Below, in pieces: positions 6,134-13,084 of a DNA stretch of 13,507 bases. Below the pieces are notes generated by a model. The model did no database searches. It saw only the letters and a list, made by a program, of their open reading frames with translations, and had not been told where the DNA came from. This stretch comes from an uncultured Eubacteriales bacterium. Its GTDB lineage: Bacteria; Bacillota; Clostridia; Oscillospirales; Acutalibacteraceae. How positions within the stretch are numbered: position 1 is the stretch's first letter; each line of letters opens with the position of its first letter. The stretch lies in contig CAKTXU010000011.1 in NCBI GenBank assembly GCA_934630995.1, positions 1 to 13,507 on the forward strand, written 5' to 3'. Both the position numbers and the translations under genes were made by a program.

Positions 6134-8080
6134 TCATATATCGCCCGGCAGCACTGCGGCATCATAAGGCGCCACGGTGTGCCAGCTGCCCCCAGTCTCC
6201 ACATGTGCCACCCTTCCGGACATATTGATCGCTATATTTCGGATTCTTCCGTCATTATATACACACTGGGCAGCCACTACCCCTTTGTCCGCCCGGAAAA
6301 CCGAGGCGGCGCCCGCAAGGCGGCAGGCGTACGCGATCACCCGCTCCAGCATCGCGCGACCATTCTTTCCGTCCGGAAGAGTACCCAGCAACAGAATTTT
6401 ACCGCTGCCGTATGCATGTTCGGTAAGAAATGCCTGACCCCGGTCGTCATCGGAAATGTATAAGCCGGCCGCCTGCCCTCCCAGCGGCTCCATAAAAGCC
6501 GACAGGCCGGAAGCGTATGCCTCCGTGCCGAAAAACTGGATCTTCACCCGCTGCGGCAGCACCGGCTCCAGCCGATTCACCCTCACTCCGGCAACCGCTT
6601 CCAGCGCGCCGAACGCTGCATCGGTGGGGACAGTGTGCTCCGGCGTACGGTAGCCGGTCATCGGGCCGGCCATCCACACGCCGCCATGCTTCACAAACCG
6701 TAAAATCCGTGCGAGCAGCCCCTCTGGGAACGCGGGCAAATACGGGGTTAGCAACAGCGCGTACCCTTCCAACCCGGCAGATTCGGCAATCACGTCGCGC
6801 ATCAACCCCGCATCCACCAGCAGGTCGTAAAATCGGCGCACACCTGTCAGATATTCGACACCATCCGCCGGTTCGGTCAGCAGCATCTGCCGTGCCATGT
6901 CAACATAATGCAGCGCAATTTTTGCCGGTGCCGGACGACTGCCGGCCAGCATTGACTCCAGCGCGGTTTTGGCCTCTGTCGCCGCCTTCACTTGGCGCCA
7001 TCCCTCGGTACGCCCACCCCAGGTACTCAGAATACTGCCGTGGGGGATCTCCTGCCCACTGGCATGCTGACGGAACAGCCAGTGGCTAAAGCCGTCCGCT
7101 CCTAGTGCATAGGCGGCAAGCGCTTCCGCGCGCACATAGCCCTGCGGATGCGGTGCGGGAACATTCCGGAGATGCCCCCCGTGACTTGGACTGGTTTCCA
7201 TGACCATAAACGGTATCCCCGGCTTTAGGCTGCGATAATAATCCAGTTGAAATATATACTGCCGGAAATCCTTAGCCGAGGAATAGTCGTCCAGGCACAC
7301 AAAATCCAGCTCTGAAGCCAGCTGGGCGTTGTCTACCTGAAAATAGACTGCGCTGTTATGGGTGATTGGTGCGCTGCTGTACTCCCGCAGAATGGCCGCC
7401 TGCATATGCAAAAACTCCGTCGCTTTGTCCCGGGAAAACTGCCGGTACATAGTGGCCAGGCTGGGGTTATGATCGGTGGTGGCGCGAATCGGCGGCGGTA
7501 CTTGTTCAAAGCTCTGATAGGTTTGACTCCACACTCCGGTTCCCCACGCCTCGTTGAGCCGTTCTATCGTCCCGTATCGGCGCGCAAGCCATGCGTGCCA
7601 TTGCTGCCGACAGTTTTCACAATAGCATTCCGCCACATTACACTTCAGTTCGTTGTCGATTTGCCAGCCAACCAACCCATGCAGTCGTCCGACTGCTTTG
7701 GCCAGTTCCTGTACAACCAGCGCACAGCGTTCACGAAAATAGGGATTGTTGGTACATACATGCTGTCTTCCGCCGTGTACCACCGGTCCCGCCGCATCGG
7801 TATACATCCGCTCCGGATGCCCGTAGGACATCCATATCGGCGGAGCAGCGGTGGGGGTACAAAAAATGGTGAAAATCCCCTCATCGGCCAACCGGGTGAT
7901 CAACTCGGAGAAAAATGAAAAAGAAAAGCGGCCCGGTTCCGGCTCCATTTTCGACCAGGCGAATTCACCCATGCGTACCAGGTTGATGCCGAGCGACTTC
8001 ATTTCCTCTATGTCCTGCCGTATGACCGTGTCATCCCACAATTCCGGGTAATATGCCGCACCGTAATAGAAAGGTTTCAT
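6134..8080 (-). CDS. GH42-family beta-galactosidase
   Basis: A 648-residue enzyme of normal GH42 length. The TIM barrel covers about 1-375 and opens with the family pattern YYGAAYYPELWDDTVIRQDIE. WQIDNE carries the acid/base Glu144 and VMETSPS the nucleophile Glu295. Cys109, Cys152, Cys154 and Cys157 match the zinc-binding cysteine cluster known in several GH42 enzymes. About 385-590 is the amidotransferase-like trimerisation domain, and the last 55 residues form the small C-terminal beta domain. GH42 enzymes release galactose from beta-galactosides such as galactan side chains of pectin, which suits the neighbouring GH28. No signal peptide, so cytoplasmic. Start 8080 follows GGAGGAG; the frame extends upstream but through a terminator hairpin. 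Which beta-linkage it prefers cannot be read. Confidence 0.95.
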   Translation of the reverse strand: MKPFYYGAAYYPELWDDTVIRQDIEEMKSLGINLVRMGEFAWSKMEPEPGRFSFSFFSELITRLADEGIFTIFCTPTAAPPIWMSYGHPERMYTDAAGPVVHGGRQHVCTNNPYFRERCALVVQELAKAVGRLHGLVGWQIDNELKCNVAECYCENCRQQWHAWLARRYGTIERLNEAWGTGVWSQTYQSFEQVPPPIRATTDHNPSLATMYRQFSRDKATEFLHMQAAILREYSSAPITHNSAVYFQVDNAQLASELDFVCLDDYSSAKDFRQYIFQLDYYRSLKPGIPFMVMETSPSHGGHLRNVPAPHPQGYVRAEALAAYALGADGFSHWLFRQHASGQEIPHGSILSTWGGRTEGWRQVKAATEAKTALESMLAGSRPAPAKIALHYVDMARQMLLTEPADGVEYLTGVRRFYDLLVDAGLMRDVIAESAGLEGYALLLTPYLPAFPEGLLARILRFVKHGGVWMAGPMTGYRTPEHTVPTDAAFGALEAVAGVRVNRLEPVLPQRVKIQFFGTEAYASGLSAFMEPLGGQAAGLYISDDDRGQAFLTEHAYGSGKILLLGTLPDGKNGRAMLERVIAYACRLAGAASVFRADKGVVAAQCVYNDGRIRNIAINMSGRVAHVETGGSWHTVAPYDAAVLPGDI

Positions 8081-8100
8081 ATTCTCCTCCGAAGTGTTTT

Positions 8101-8140
8101 CTAAAGAAAAGAGGGCCGGAAACCAAGGGTTTCCGGCCCC
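8101..8140 (-). terminator. Perfect intrinsic terminator between surface-protein gene and GH42
   Basis: GGGCCGGAAACC (8113-8124) pairs with GGTTTCCGGCCC (8128-8139), a perfect 12-bp stem with a three-base loop. On the minus strand it is followed at once by TCTTTTCTTT. It starts 10 bases after the stop of the sortase-anchored protein gene. Only about 20 bases separate its end from the GH42 start codon. Confidence 0.88.
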
Positions 8141-8149
8141 GCACACGTT

Positions 8150-9664
8150 TCAGCGAGTGCGTTTTTTACTCACAAACAGCAGCGCGCCCAAGCTTGCGGC
8201 CGCCAGCACTGCCGCGCCTGTTGCAACCGGCACGCCGGTTTGGGGATTTTCCGGTACGGTTGCAGAATTGTATATCTTGATATTGTCAAGAAGATATTCG
8301 GCCGCCCATCCGGTCATAAAGATATCACCGGAGGAAAGCGACGGTTCGGTCACCGTACCCGTGATCGTGGGAGTAACGTCAAACGGCTTGCCGATATCAT
8401 TAATGTACACCTTCATAGTATCGCCCTCGGATACCACCTTGAGTGAAACACCCTTACCGGATGTCAGGCCGGGCACCTTGGCCGAACCGAGAAGCAGTAC
8501 CTCGCCGCCGACAACCTGTACCAGCTGCACATTGTGGTCGTTGCCCGCCACATTCAGGGTAGGATCATTCAGGCCAAGCGCACCTGTGCCGATGAAGGTA
8601 AGACGAACCGTATTGAGCGTATCGAGATTGGAGTGCATGTGAAGGCTGTCGATGTTCCATTCGGTCAGACGCGGGGTATACTCCATCTGGAGGGTGAAAT
8701 CACCCAGATCCTCATCGCCGGTCAGCCCGTCGGTATGCACCTCATTGTTTCCGTCAGAGGAAATCAGCACACCGCCCGCATCGTAGCGCAGCGGCATTTC
8801 AGTGCCGTCCGGCTTACTCAAGCCAAAGGGAAATGCGGCCGAAGTGTCGTTGAAATTCCAGTCAACCAGCAGCGCGGGTTTTTCCGGTTTGGGATCGGGG
8901 GTGGGTTCCGGCTCTGGCCCCGGGCCGGGGCCAGGCTCCGGCGTAACGGCAACCGCGTCCAGATGGGTGGTGGCGTACACTACCACATTGTCGAGATAAG
9001 CCACGCCCGCCCATTTGGACATCCAGATTTTGCCGCGGTAGTGGGTAACATCGCCCACCGGCTTTTCATTGCTCACCGAAAGCAGAGGCGTATCGCCGAA
9101 ACCGTCCGCTTTGGGAGCAAAATACACTTGGATGATGCCCGTCTCCAGGCTGCGGACAATCTTTACACGGTAGGTGGTGCCCGCGGTCAGGCCGCCGTGC
9201 TCCTCCTCGGCCAGCGTCGACGGCACATTAGCCGCTGTTTTAATAAGCTTCAGCGTGCCGCCGTTGTTGCTGCCATTGATTTCCAACGTGTAGCTGTCCC
9301 ACATCCCACCGTCCCATGAGTCGAAAATCACCGTGTCGGTATTCCAATCCACCGTCTGCGGGGTGTAGTCGAACAGCATGGTAAAGCTGCTCACATCATT
9401 CTGCACGAATGAGGCCGTCCAGGCGGAGCTGCTCTGCGTCGCTTCCATCTTCAGGCGGCCGTTCTCCACCGCCACCGTTCCCTCGGTACCCGGCTTCTGC
9501 CAGCTACCCGCCTGCTCAAAATCATGGCTGGCAATCGGTTGAACCACCGTAAGCCTGGTATCCTCCCCTGCTTCGCCGGCCGCCTGCGCCGGAAAGAACG
9601 ACGTCGGCGTGCACAACAGCAAAGCCGCCAGCGTGCAGGACAACAATTGTTTGACCCTTTTCAT
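8150..9664 (-). CDS. Sortase-anchored surface protein with two beta-sandwich domains
   Basis: A 504-residue secreted protein. Residues 1-29 are a signal peptide (MKRVKQ, a hydrophobic core, cleavage near AQAAG). Two related domains follow, about 43-232 and 265-467. Both contain an aromatic-rich strand pair (FTMLFDYTPQTVDWNTD versus FTLQMEYTPRLTEWNID) and end in a YLDN-type strand (AYLDNVVVY, YLLDNIKIY), resembling concanavalin-like glycan-binding folds. A Pro/Gly/Glu linker (241-262) separates them. The end has all parts of a wall-sorting signal: NPQTG (473-477), a hydrophobic stretch and KKRTR. The motif is SrtB-like rather than LPxTG. Start 9664 follows AAAGGA. It lies 42 bp after the membrane-anchored partner gene, so one transcript is likely. 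I see no catalytic residues; a role in glycan binding is inference. Confidence 0.85.
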   Translation of the reverse strand: MKRVKQLLSCTLAALLLCTPTSFFPAQAAGEAGEDTRLTVVQPIASHDFEQAGSWQKPGTEGTVAVENGRLKMEATQSSSAWTASFVQNDVSSFTMLFDYTPQTVDWNTDTVIFDSWDGGMWDSYTLEINGSNNGGTLKLIKTAANVPSTLAEEEHGGLTAGTTYRVKIVRSLETGIIQVYFAPKADGFGDTPLLSVSNEKPVGDVTHYRGKIWMSKWAGVAYLDNVVVYATTHLDAVAVTPEPGPGPGPEPEPTPDPKPEKPALLVDWNFNDTSAAFPFGLSKPDGTEMPLRYDAGGVLISSDGNNEVHTDGLTGDEDLGDFTLQMEYTPRLTEWNIDSLHMHSNLDTLNTVRLTFIGTGALGLNDPTLNVAGNDHNVQLVQVVGGEVLLLGSAKVPGLTSGKGVSLKVVSEGDTMKVYINDIGKPFDVTPTITGTVTEPSLSSGDIFMTGWAAEYLLDNIKIYNSATVPENPQTGVPVATGAAVLAAASLGALLFVSKKRTR

Positions 9665-9706
9665 CTTGTTCCGTCCTTTCTCTGTATCCAAATTTAATCG
9701 AACCGC

Positions 9707-10684
9707 CTATTCCTTAGAATTGGGTTTTTCCTCCCGGTTTCCCTTGCGCAGTATTAAAACTGCCGCCACTGCGCCGCCAGCCAGAATTACGACCACAGCA
9801 ATCACCACGCCGATGATAATCGGCAGATTGGCGTTTGCATCGGCGCCGTTCGTCACGCGGCTATCCGTGGAAACGCCGGCTCCTCCGCCCGAGGAATTTC
9901 CTGGGGCGGGCGAAGCGTCGGTTTCGGCGCTCTCCGGCGCGGAGGACACCACGGCGGGAGGGAGGGTCGTTGGCGGGGGCGGCGGGGCGGCGGTGGTGAC
10001 GGCCGTAACGGGCTCCGGTGCCTCGCCGTCCGCATAAGTGACAATCTTGATGTCGTCCACAGCCAGGTTGACGCCCCAGCCGCAGAAGCCAAAGTTCCCC
10101 TCTGAAAAAAGATCTTTATTCATGCTGACGGCCTTTTTGCCGTCCACAAACACGGTAAAATCGTTTCCGCGGGCAAAAATCTCCATCGTATACCATTCGC
10201 CCGGCGTGAAGAAAAGACTCTGCGTTTCATCCGCCTTTACCGACTCGTCCACGCGTGGCTCCATTTGCTTTGCGGTCAGGGCCGTCCTCCAGCCCCACAG
10301 CTCGCATATATATGCATCATTTTCCCAGTCCTTGGCCCGGAAATACACCTTTCCCCAGTTCCAATCCTCGCTTTTGTATTCGGTAATCTTCACCCGCAGG
10401 GTGTAATCGAAATCCCGCGCCTGCGGTCCGAAGCTCGCGTCGAAATAACCGTCGGCCGTGGTTGTGTTGCGGGTAAGCTGCAGATAATGGTTGCCGTCCT
10501 CATCCAGGACTTCGGCCGTGCCCGCTCCGTTTTTGGTCACAATATCGGTGGTGCCGTCCTCGAAGTCCTCCTCATAGGCAACCGTCCCAGCAGCGGCAGC
10601 ATCCATCTCCGCCGCCAGCGGCATCATTATCAGCGCAGCAGCAGCAGCTCCCGCCCACCGAAGGGCGCTCCGGCCTCTACTCAT
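9707..10684 (-). CDS. Membrane-anchored extracellular beta-sandwich protein
   Basis: A 325-residue protein with an N-terminal signal peptide (Arg-rich start, Ala-rich core, cleavage around 30-33). One beta-sandwich domain covers about 36-218, opening with YEEDFEDGTTDIV and closing with GVNLAVDDIKIVTYA, the same closing strand as both domains of the next gene. It resembles the concanavalin-like fold of DUF1080/3-keto-disaccharide-hydrolase-type and LamG proteins. Residues 222-285 are a Pro/Thr/Ser/Gly-rich stalk, 288-312 a membrane helix, and the last 13 a charged cytoplasmic tail. The start at 10684 is supported by AAGGAGGG with 8-base spacing. It is the first gene of a two-gene unit with the sortase-anchored protein. 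Function is unassigned; cell-surface glycan or polymer contact is the likely role. Confidence 0.82.
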   Translation of the reverse strand: MSRGRSALRWAGAAAAALIMMPLAAEMDAAAAGTVAYEEDFEDGTTDIVTKNGAGTAEVLDEDGNHYLQLTRNTTTADGYFDASFGPQARDFDYTLRVKITEYKSEDWNWGKVYFRAKDWENDAYICELWGWRTALTAKQMEPRVDESVKADETQSLFFTPGEWYTMEIFARGNDFTVFVDGKKAVSMNKDLFSEGNFGFCGWGVNLAVDDIKIVTYADGEAPEPVTAVTTAAPPPPPTTLPPAVVSSAPESAETDASPAPGNSSGGGAGVSTDSRVTNGADANANLPIIIGVVIAVVVILAGGAVAAVLILRKGNREEKPNSKE

Positions 10685-10717
10685 TTGTAGACCCTCCTTA
10701 CATTATAATTTACTTTT

Positions 10718-10730
10718 TAGTTAATAACTA
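10718..10730. promoter_or_regulatory. Palindrome in leader of the surface-protein operon
   Basis: TAGTTAATAACTA is a perfect 13-bp palindrome with a single central base, between the predicted transcription start and the ribosome binding site. It could be a roadblock operator for the winged-helix regulator encoded next door. The related motif TTAACTTTTTGGTTA lies at 10856-10868 by the regulator stop. Symmetry is visible, binding is inference. Confidence 0.4.
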
Positions 10731-10732
10731 TG

Positions 10733-10751
10733 GATTATAAATTGATTATAA
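10733..10751. repeat. Two GATTATAA repeats, one helical turn apart
   Basis: GATTATAA occurs at 10733-10740 and again at 10744-10751, a repeat period of 11 bp. Both copies lie on the same DNA face near the predicted start of transcription of the surface-protein operon. They could be paired regulator half-sites, or chance in a very AT-rich patch. Confidence 0.35.
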
Positions 10752-10766
10752 CTTGTTCTATCTACT

Positions 10767-10795
10767 AGAATAAACCGCGATTGCATGAAAGTCAA
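10767..10795 (-). promoter_or_regulatory. Sigma-A promoter of the surface-protein operon
   Basis: On the minus strand TTGACT (10795-10790) and TATTCT (10772-10767) are separated by exactly 17 bp. Transcription should start near 10760, leaving a 75-base AT-rich leader with repeats. The surface proteins therefore have their own promoter even though the regulator upstream is read in the same direction. Confidence 0.75.
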
Positions 10796-10865
10796 GAATA
10801 ATTTGTGCATTTTCTCGATAAATTCTTGAAAACAGTAAAAATATTATTAATAATTAACTTTTTGG

Positions 10866-11693
10866 TTATTTATAAAGCCCCACCGATACCCCGTTGCCTT
10901 CCTCAACCTCCCGCAGACGGAGTACGAGATCCGGCCATAACGTTTTTTCAAAACCGAGCTTGACGGAAAGCTCACCGTTTGTCGAAACCGGCAACTGCCG
11001 GATGGACAGATCACCGTTCCGGGCGTCGTTGAGCCAAACGCCCTTTTCGCTGATGACAAGATGCACCGGCTGAAACGCCTTTTGCGCAGGAAGCGGCACC
11101 TGGGTCACCGGCATATCATTGAGCAAAACCAGCACCGCCCCTTCGATTGCCTCGCCGCGATATCCCTCTGCCATAATCTGGAAGTCTACATGGAGCTCAC
11201 CGGCATCCGCCAGCGGTGCTGCCTCAAACACATAGTCCAGATATCCGCCGGCAAACCACAGCTCATACACACCGCTGCGGTCAGGGATCTGGAAATACCG
11301 GGGATCATCAGCCACGCCGATACGGCCTTTCTCATTGATAAGGCCGCAGGGAAAGCTGATCTTTACACCGCGGTATTGTCCCATGCGCAGTGTTTCCTTA
11401 TGCACCGCATTCTGCGCGTCAAAGGGGCACAGGAGGATGGTAACTTCTTTTTCAGCGAGCTGGCATACCTTCTGCCTCCCCCGCACGCTCGACGTAAAAA
11501 CCGAGCGAATAAGCCCCGCTGCCTCCATCATACCGACATGGCGGGTGACGATTGCAGGCGATATATGCAGTTGCTCGGCTAACTCCTTGATGTTGCACGG
11601 ATTCTGCGCGAGGATGCGCAGAATCTCAACCCTGGTTCTGGAGGAGAAGCATTCGAGCAATCCCATATTCTCCGGATTCAGCTCCACCTTCAT
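10866..11693 (-). CDS. ArsR-type winged-helix regulator with large C-terminal domain
   Basis: A 275-residue cytoplasmic DNA-binding protein. Residues 8-85 form the winged helix: CFSSRTRVEILRILAQ, then NIKELAEQLHISPAIVTRHVGMMEAAGLI with the recognition helix near 45-57, then the wing around SVRGRQKV. The remaining two thirds (about 105-275) form a beta-rich domain containing SFPCGLINEKGRIGVADDPRYF (113-134) and a YELWFAGGYLDYVF strand (143-156). This layout recalls a group of Firmicutes ArsR-like regulators found beside sugar genes; recognition is from memory. Ordinary ArsR proteins are about 100 residues with metal-binding cysteines; no such cluster is seen. Start 11693 overlaps the beta-helix stop by ATGA and follows GGGGGAGGA at 7 bases, so the two are translationally coupled. 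It probably controls the surface-protein operon downstream, its own operon, or both. Confidence 0.82.
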   Translation of the reverse strand: MKVELNPENMGLLECFSSRTRVEILRILAQNPCNIKELAEQLHISPAIVTRHVGMMEAAGLIRSVFTSSVRGRQKVCQLAEKEVTILLCPFDAQNAVHKETLRMGQYRGVKISFPCGLINEKGRIGVADDPRYFQIPDRSGVYELWFAGGYLDYVFEAAPLADAGELHVDFQIMAEGYRGEAIEGAVLVLLNDMPVTQVPLPAQKAFQPVHLVISEKGVWLNDARNGDLSIRQLPVSTNGELSVKLGFEKTLWPDLVLRLREVEEGNGVSVGLYK

Positions 11694-12955
11694 ATCCATT
11701 CCTCCCCCGTCCAGAGCCATTTCTTCTTTGCTTCGCTGTCGTAATATGTGGTCATGCCGGGACACAGACGGGACGTCGGCCTCTCAGACGCCGGCCCGCA
11801 GGTTGGAAGGATGCCCTTTCGCAGGAAGCGGATATGTTCATCATCGCAAGCAAAATCCTTATATACCTGACGGTCGTCCTGGAATGTATACCAATTGTAT
11901 TGCTCCAAATCCACCACGTATTCGCCATAGCTGCCTGGGCGACGGCTGAAGAACCGGAATCCCTCCACCATTTCCGGCGCAATGCCGCGCCCCTCGGATG
12001 GATAGTCGCCGATGGTGGGATCATTGAGAGCGCAGGCATGCAGCACCCCTATCCGGAGATAAAAAGGATTATCCTCAAAACCATGCGGCTCCCATTCCTC
12101 CAAGGTGGCGTAGTCCGCATCCCCCAGCCGCACAAGGGATAAGCCGGGATCGCGCAGCGGCAGATAGCACATATTGAGCCCGCCGATAATCCCGCTGCTG
12201 CGTTCGATGTCCAACAACGCACCGCCCGGCCCGGTCACCCGCACATCGCCGAAATGCAAGGTAGAGATATGGAAGCTGCGTACCCCCGACAGCCGCATCG
12301 CCGCCGTACGGCAGGTGGTGTGCATCAGCGATATTTGATGCATGGACACCTCCGTGCAGTCATTTTCAAGCGCTATGATGCAATCCACATGCGGCTTGTT
12401 TGAGGATATATAAATATTTGTATACACGTTTCCCAGCCGGTGTACGGCACGATAATCGATACCCCGGTAGGAAAACTCGTTGAGCTCCAGCGATTCATGT
12501 GCCACAAGAAACGGACTCAGGCTGTTCTGCGGCGAATACAGGCACGTACCGCATTCCTCCACCCGGATGTTCCGGATGGTGGAGCCGCGCTGCATGGGCC
12601 AGTTTCTCCCGGATGCCCAGACAGCCACCCGCTCGCCCTCTTTTTCATCGCCGGTGACGATTCCCTCCTTGTATTTGACCAGGAAATCCGCCAGTACGCA
12701 GCTGCGGCCAGCCTGAATAATCGGCTTGACCGGATCGGTGCAGATCGAGACGATCTGAGTCAGGAGCGTGCCCGCGCCAATCAGGTTCTGATTCTCCATC
12801 ACCAGCGTATCGCTGACATAATAGACGCCGCTTGGCACAAACACACTGTTCCCGGTGGCCAGCGCCTGGACGAACGCCTCGGTGTCGTCCAGGAAGCTGT
12901 TAGGCTGCGCGCCGTAAGCCAGGACATTGACATAGCCCTCATATAGTTGATCCAT
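11690..12955 (-). CDS. Pectate-lyase-3-like right-handed beta-helix protein
   Basis: A 421-residue protein opening with VNVLAYGAQPNSFLDDTEAF (9-28) and SVFVPSGVYYVSDTL (37-51), the standard start of the Pectate_lyase_3 superfamily. Repeating short strands to about 260 fit a parallel beta-helix (NIRVEECGTCLY, HQISLMHTT, HISTLHFGDVRV). The C-terminus from 385 (CGPASERPTSRLCPGMTTYYD to the final WTGEEWI) resembles the short tag at the end of many phage tail and tailspike proteins. No signal peptide and no clear catalytic residues, so it may be a lyase, a hydrolase or a binding protein. Start 12955 follows GGAAGGGA. The in-frame ATG at 13018 lies within the promoter -10 box and cannot be in the mRNA. 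A paralog follows upstream at 13085. Its stop overlaps the regulator start by ATGA. Confidence 0.8.
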   Translation of the reverse strand: MDQLYEGYVNVLAYGAQPNSFLDDTEAFVQALATGNSVFVPSGVYYVSDTLVMENQNLIGAGTLLTQIVSICTDPVKPIIQAGRSCVLADFLVKYKEGIVTGDEKEGERVAVWASGRNWPMQRGSTIRNIRVEECGTCLYSPQNSLSPFLVAHESLELNEFSYRGIDYRAVHRLGNVYTNIYISSNKPHVDCIIALENDCTEVSMHQISLMHTTCRTAAMRLSGVRSFHISTLHFGDVRVTGPGGALLDIERSSGIIGGLNMCYLPLRDPGLSLVRLGDADYATLEEWEPHGFEDNPFYLRIGVLHACALNDPTIGDYPSEGRGIAPEMVEGFRFFSRRPGSYGEYVVDLEQYNWYTFQDDRQVYKDFACDDEHIRFLRKGILPTCGPASERPTSRLCPGMTTYYDSEAKKKWLWTGEEWI

Positions 12956-12973
12956 AGCAATCCCTTCCGTCTC

Positions 12974-13005
12974 CGTGCTTTTCCAAAGCCGCACGTGCTT
13001 CCAAA
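12974..13005. repeat. Direct repeats and palindrome in leader of the beta-helix operon
   Basis: CGTGCTTTTCCAAA (12974-12987) and CGTGCTTCCAAA (12994-13005) are near-identical repeats 20 bp apart, the second overlapping a perfect palindrome GCACGTGC (12991-12998). They lie between the predicted transcription start near 13010 and the ribosome binding site. They may be operator half-sites, possibly for the regulator encoded in the same operon. Confidence 0.35.
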
Positions 13006-13016
13006 TTTTTCTTTTC

Positions 13017-13046
13017 ATTATACCTTTTTATGAACTGGCTTGTCAA
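13017..13046 (-). promoter_or_regulatory. Full-consensus sigma-A promoter of the beta-helix/regulator operon
   Basis: On the minus strand TTGACA (13046-13041) and TATAAT (13022-13017) are both perfect consensus, separated by 18 bp. The start site falls near 13010, so the mRNA begins downstream of the ATG at 13018 and the first usable start is 12955. Such a strong promoter would normally be held in check by a repressor. Confidence 0.8.
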
Positions 13047-13084
13047 TTTGCGCGGAAGGGGTCTGCTAACCAAAACAACAGCCG

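Noticed and set aside
5843..6463. Plus-strand open frame over the GH42 end and the gap
   Set aside because: No ribosome binding site, no domain, and half of it is antisense to GH42.
8081..8146. N-terminal extension of GH42 by 22 codons
   Set aside because: It would translate through the terminator hairpin, and the strong GGAGGAG site places the start at 8080.
8225..8240. Perfect inverted repeat AACCGGC/GCCGGTT near the sorting signal
   Set aside because: It falls in coding sequence for the sorting signal and has no T-run; the codons explain it well enough.
8880..8945. Repetitive G/C-rich DNA resembling a tandem repeat
   Set aside because: It simply encodes the Pro/Gly/Glu linker of the surface protein.
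8534..9319. Plus-strand open frame opposite the sortase-anchored protein
   Set aside because: Arg/Gly/His-rich composition typical of a reverse-strand shadow; the minus frame has a signal peptide and a sorting signal.
12956..13018. N-terminal extension of the beta-helix protein from ATG 13018
   Set aside because: That ATG overlaps the TATAAT box, so it is upstream of the predicted mRNA start; the family motif begins just after 12955.
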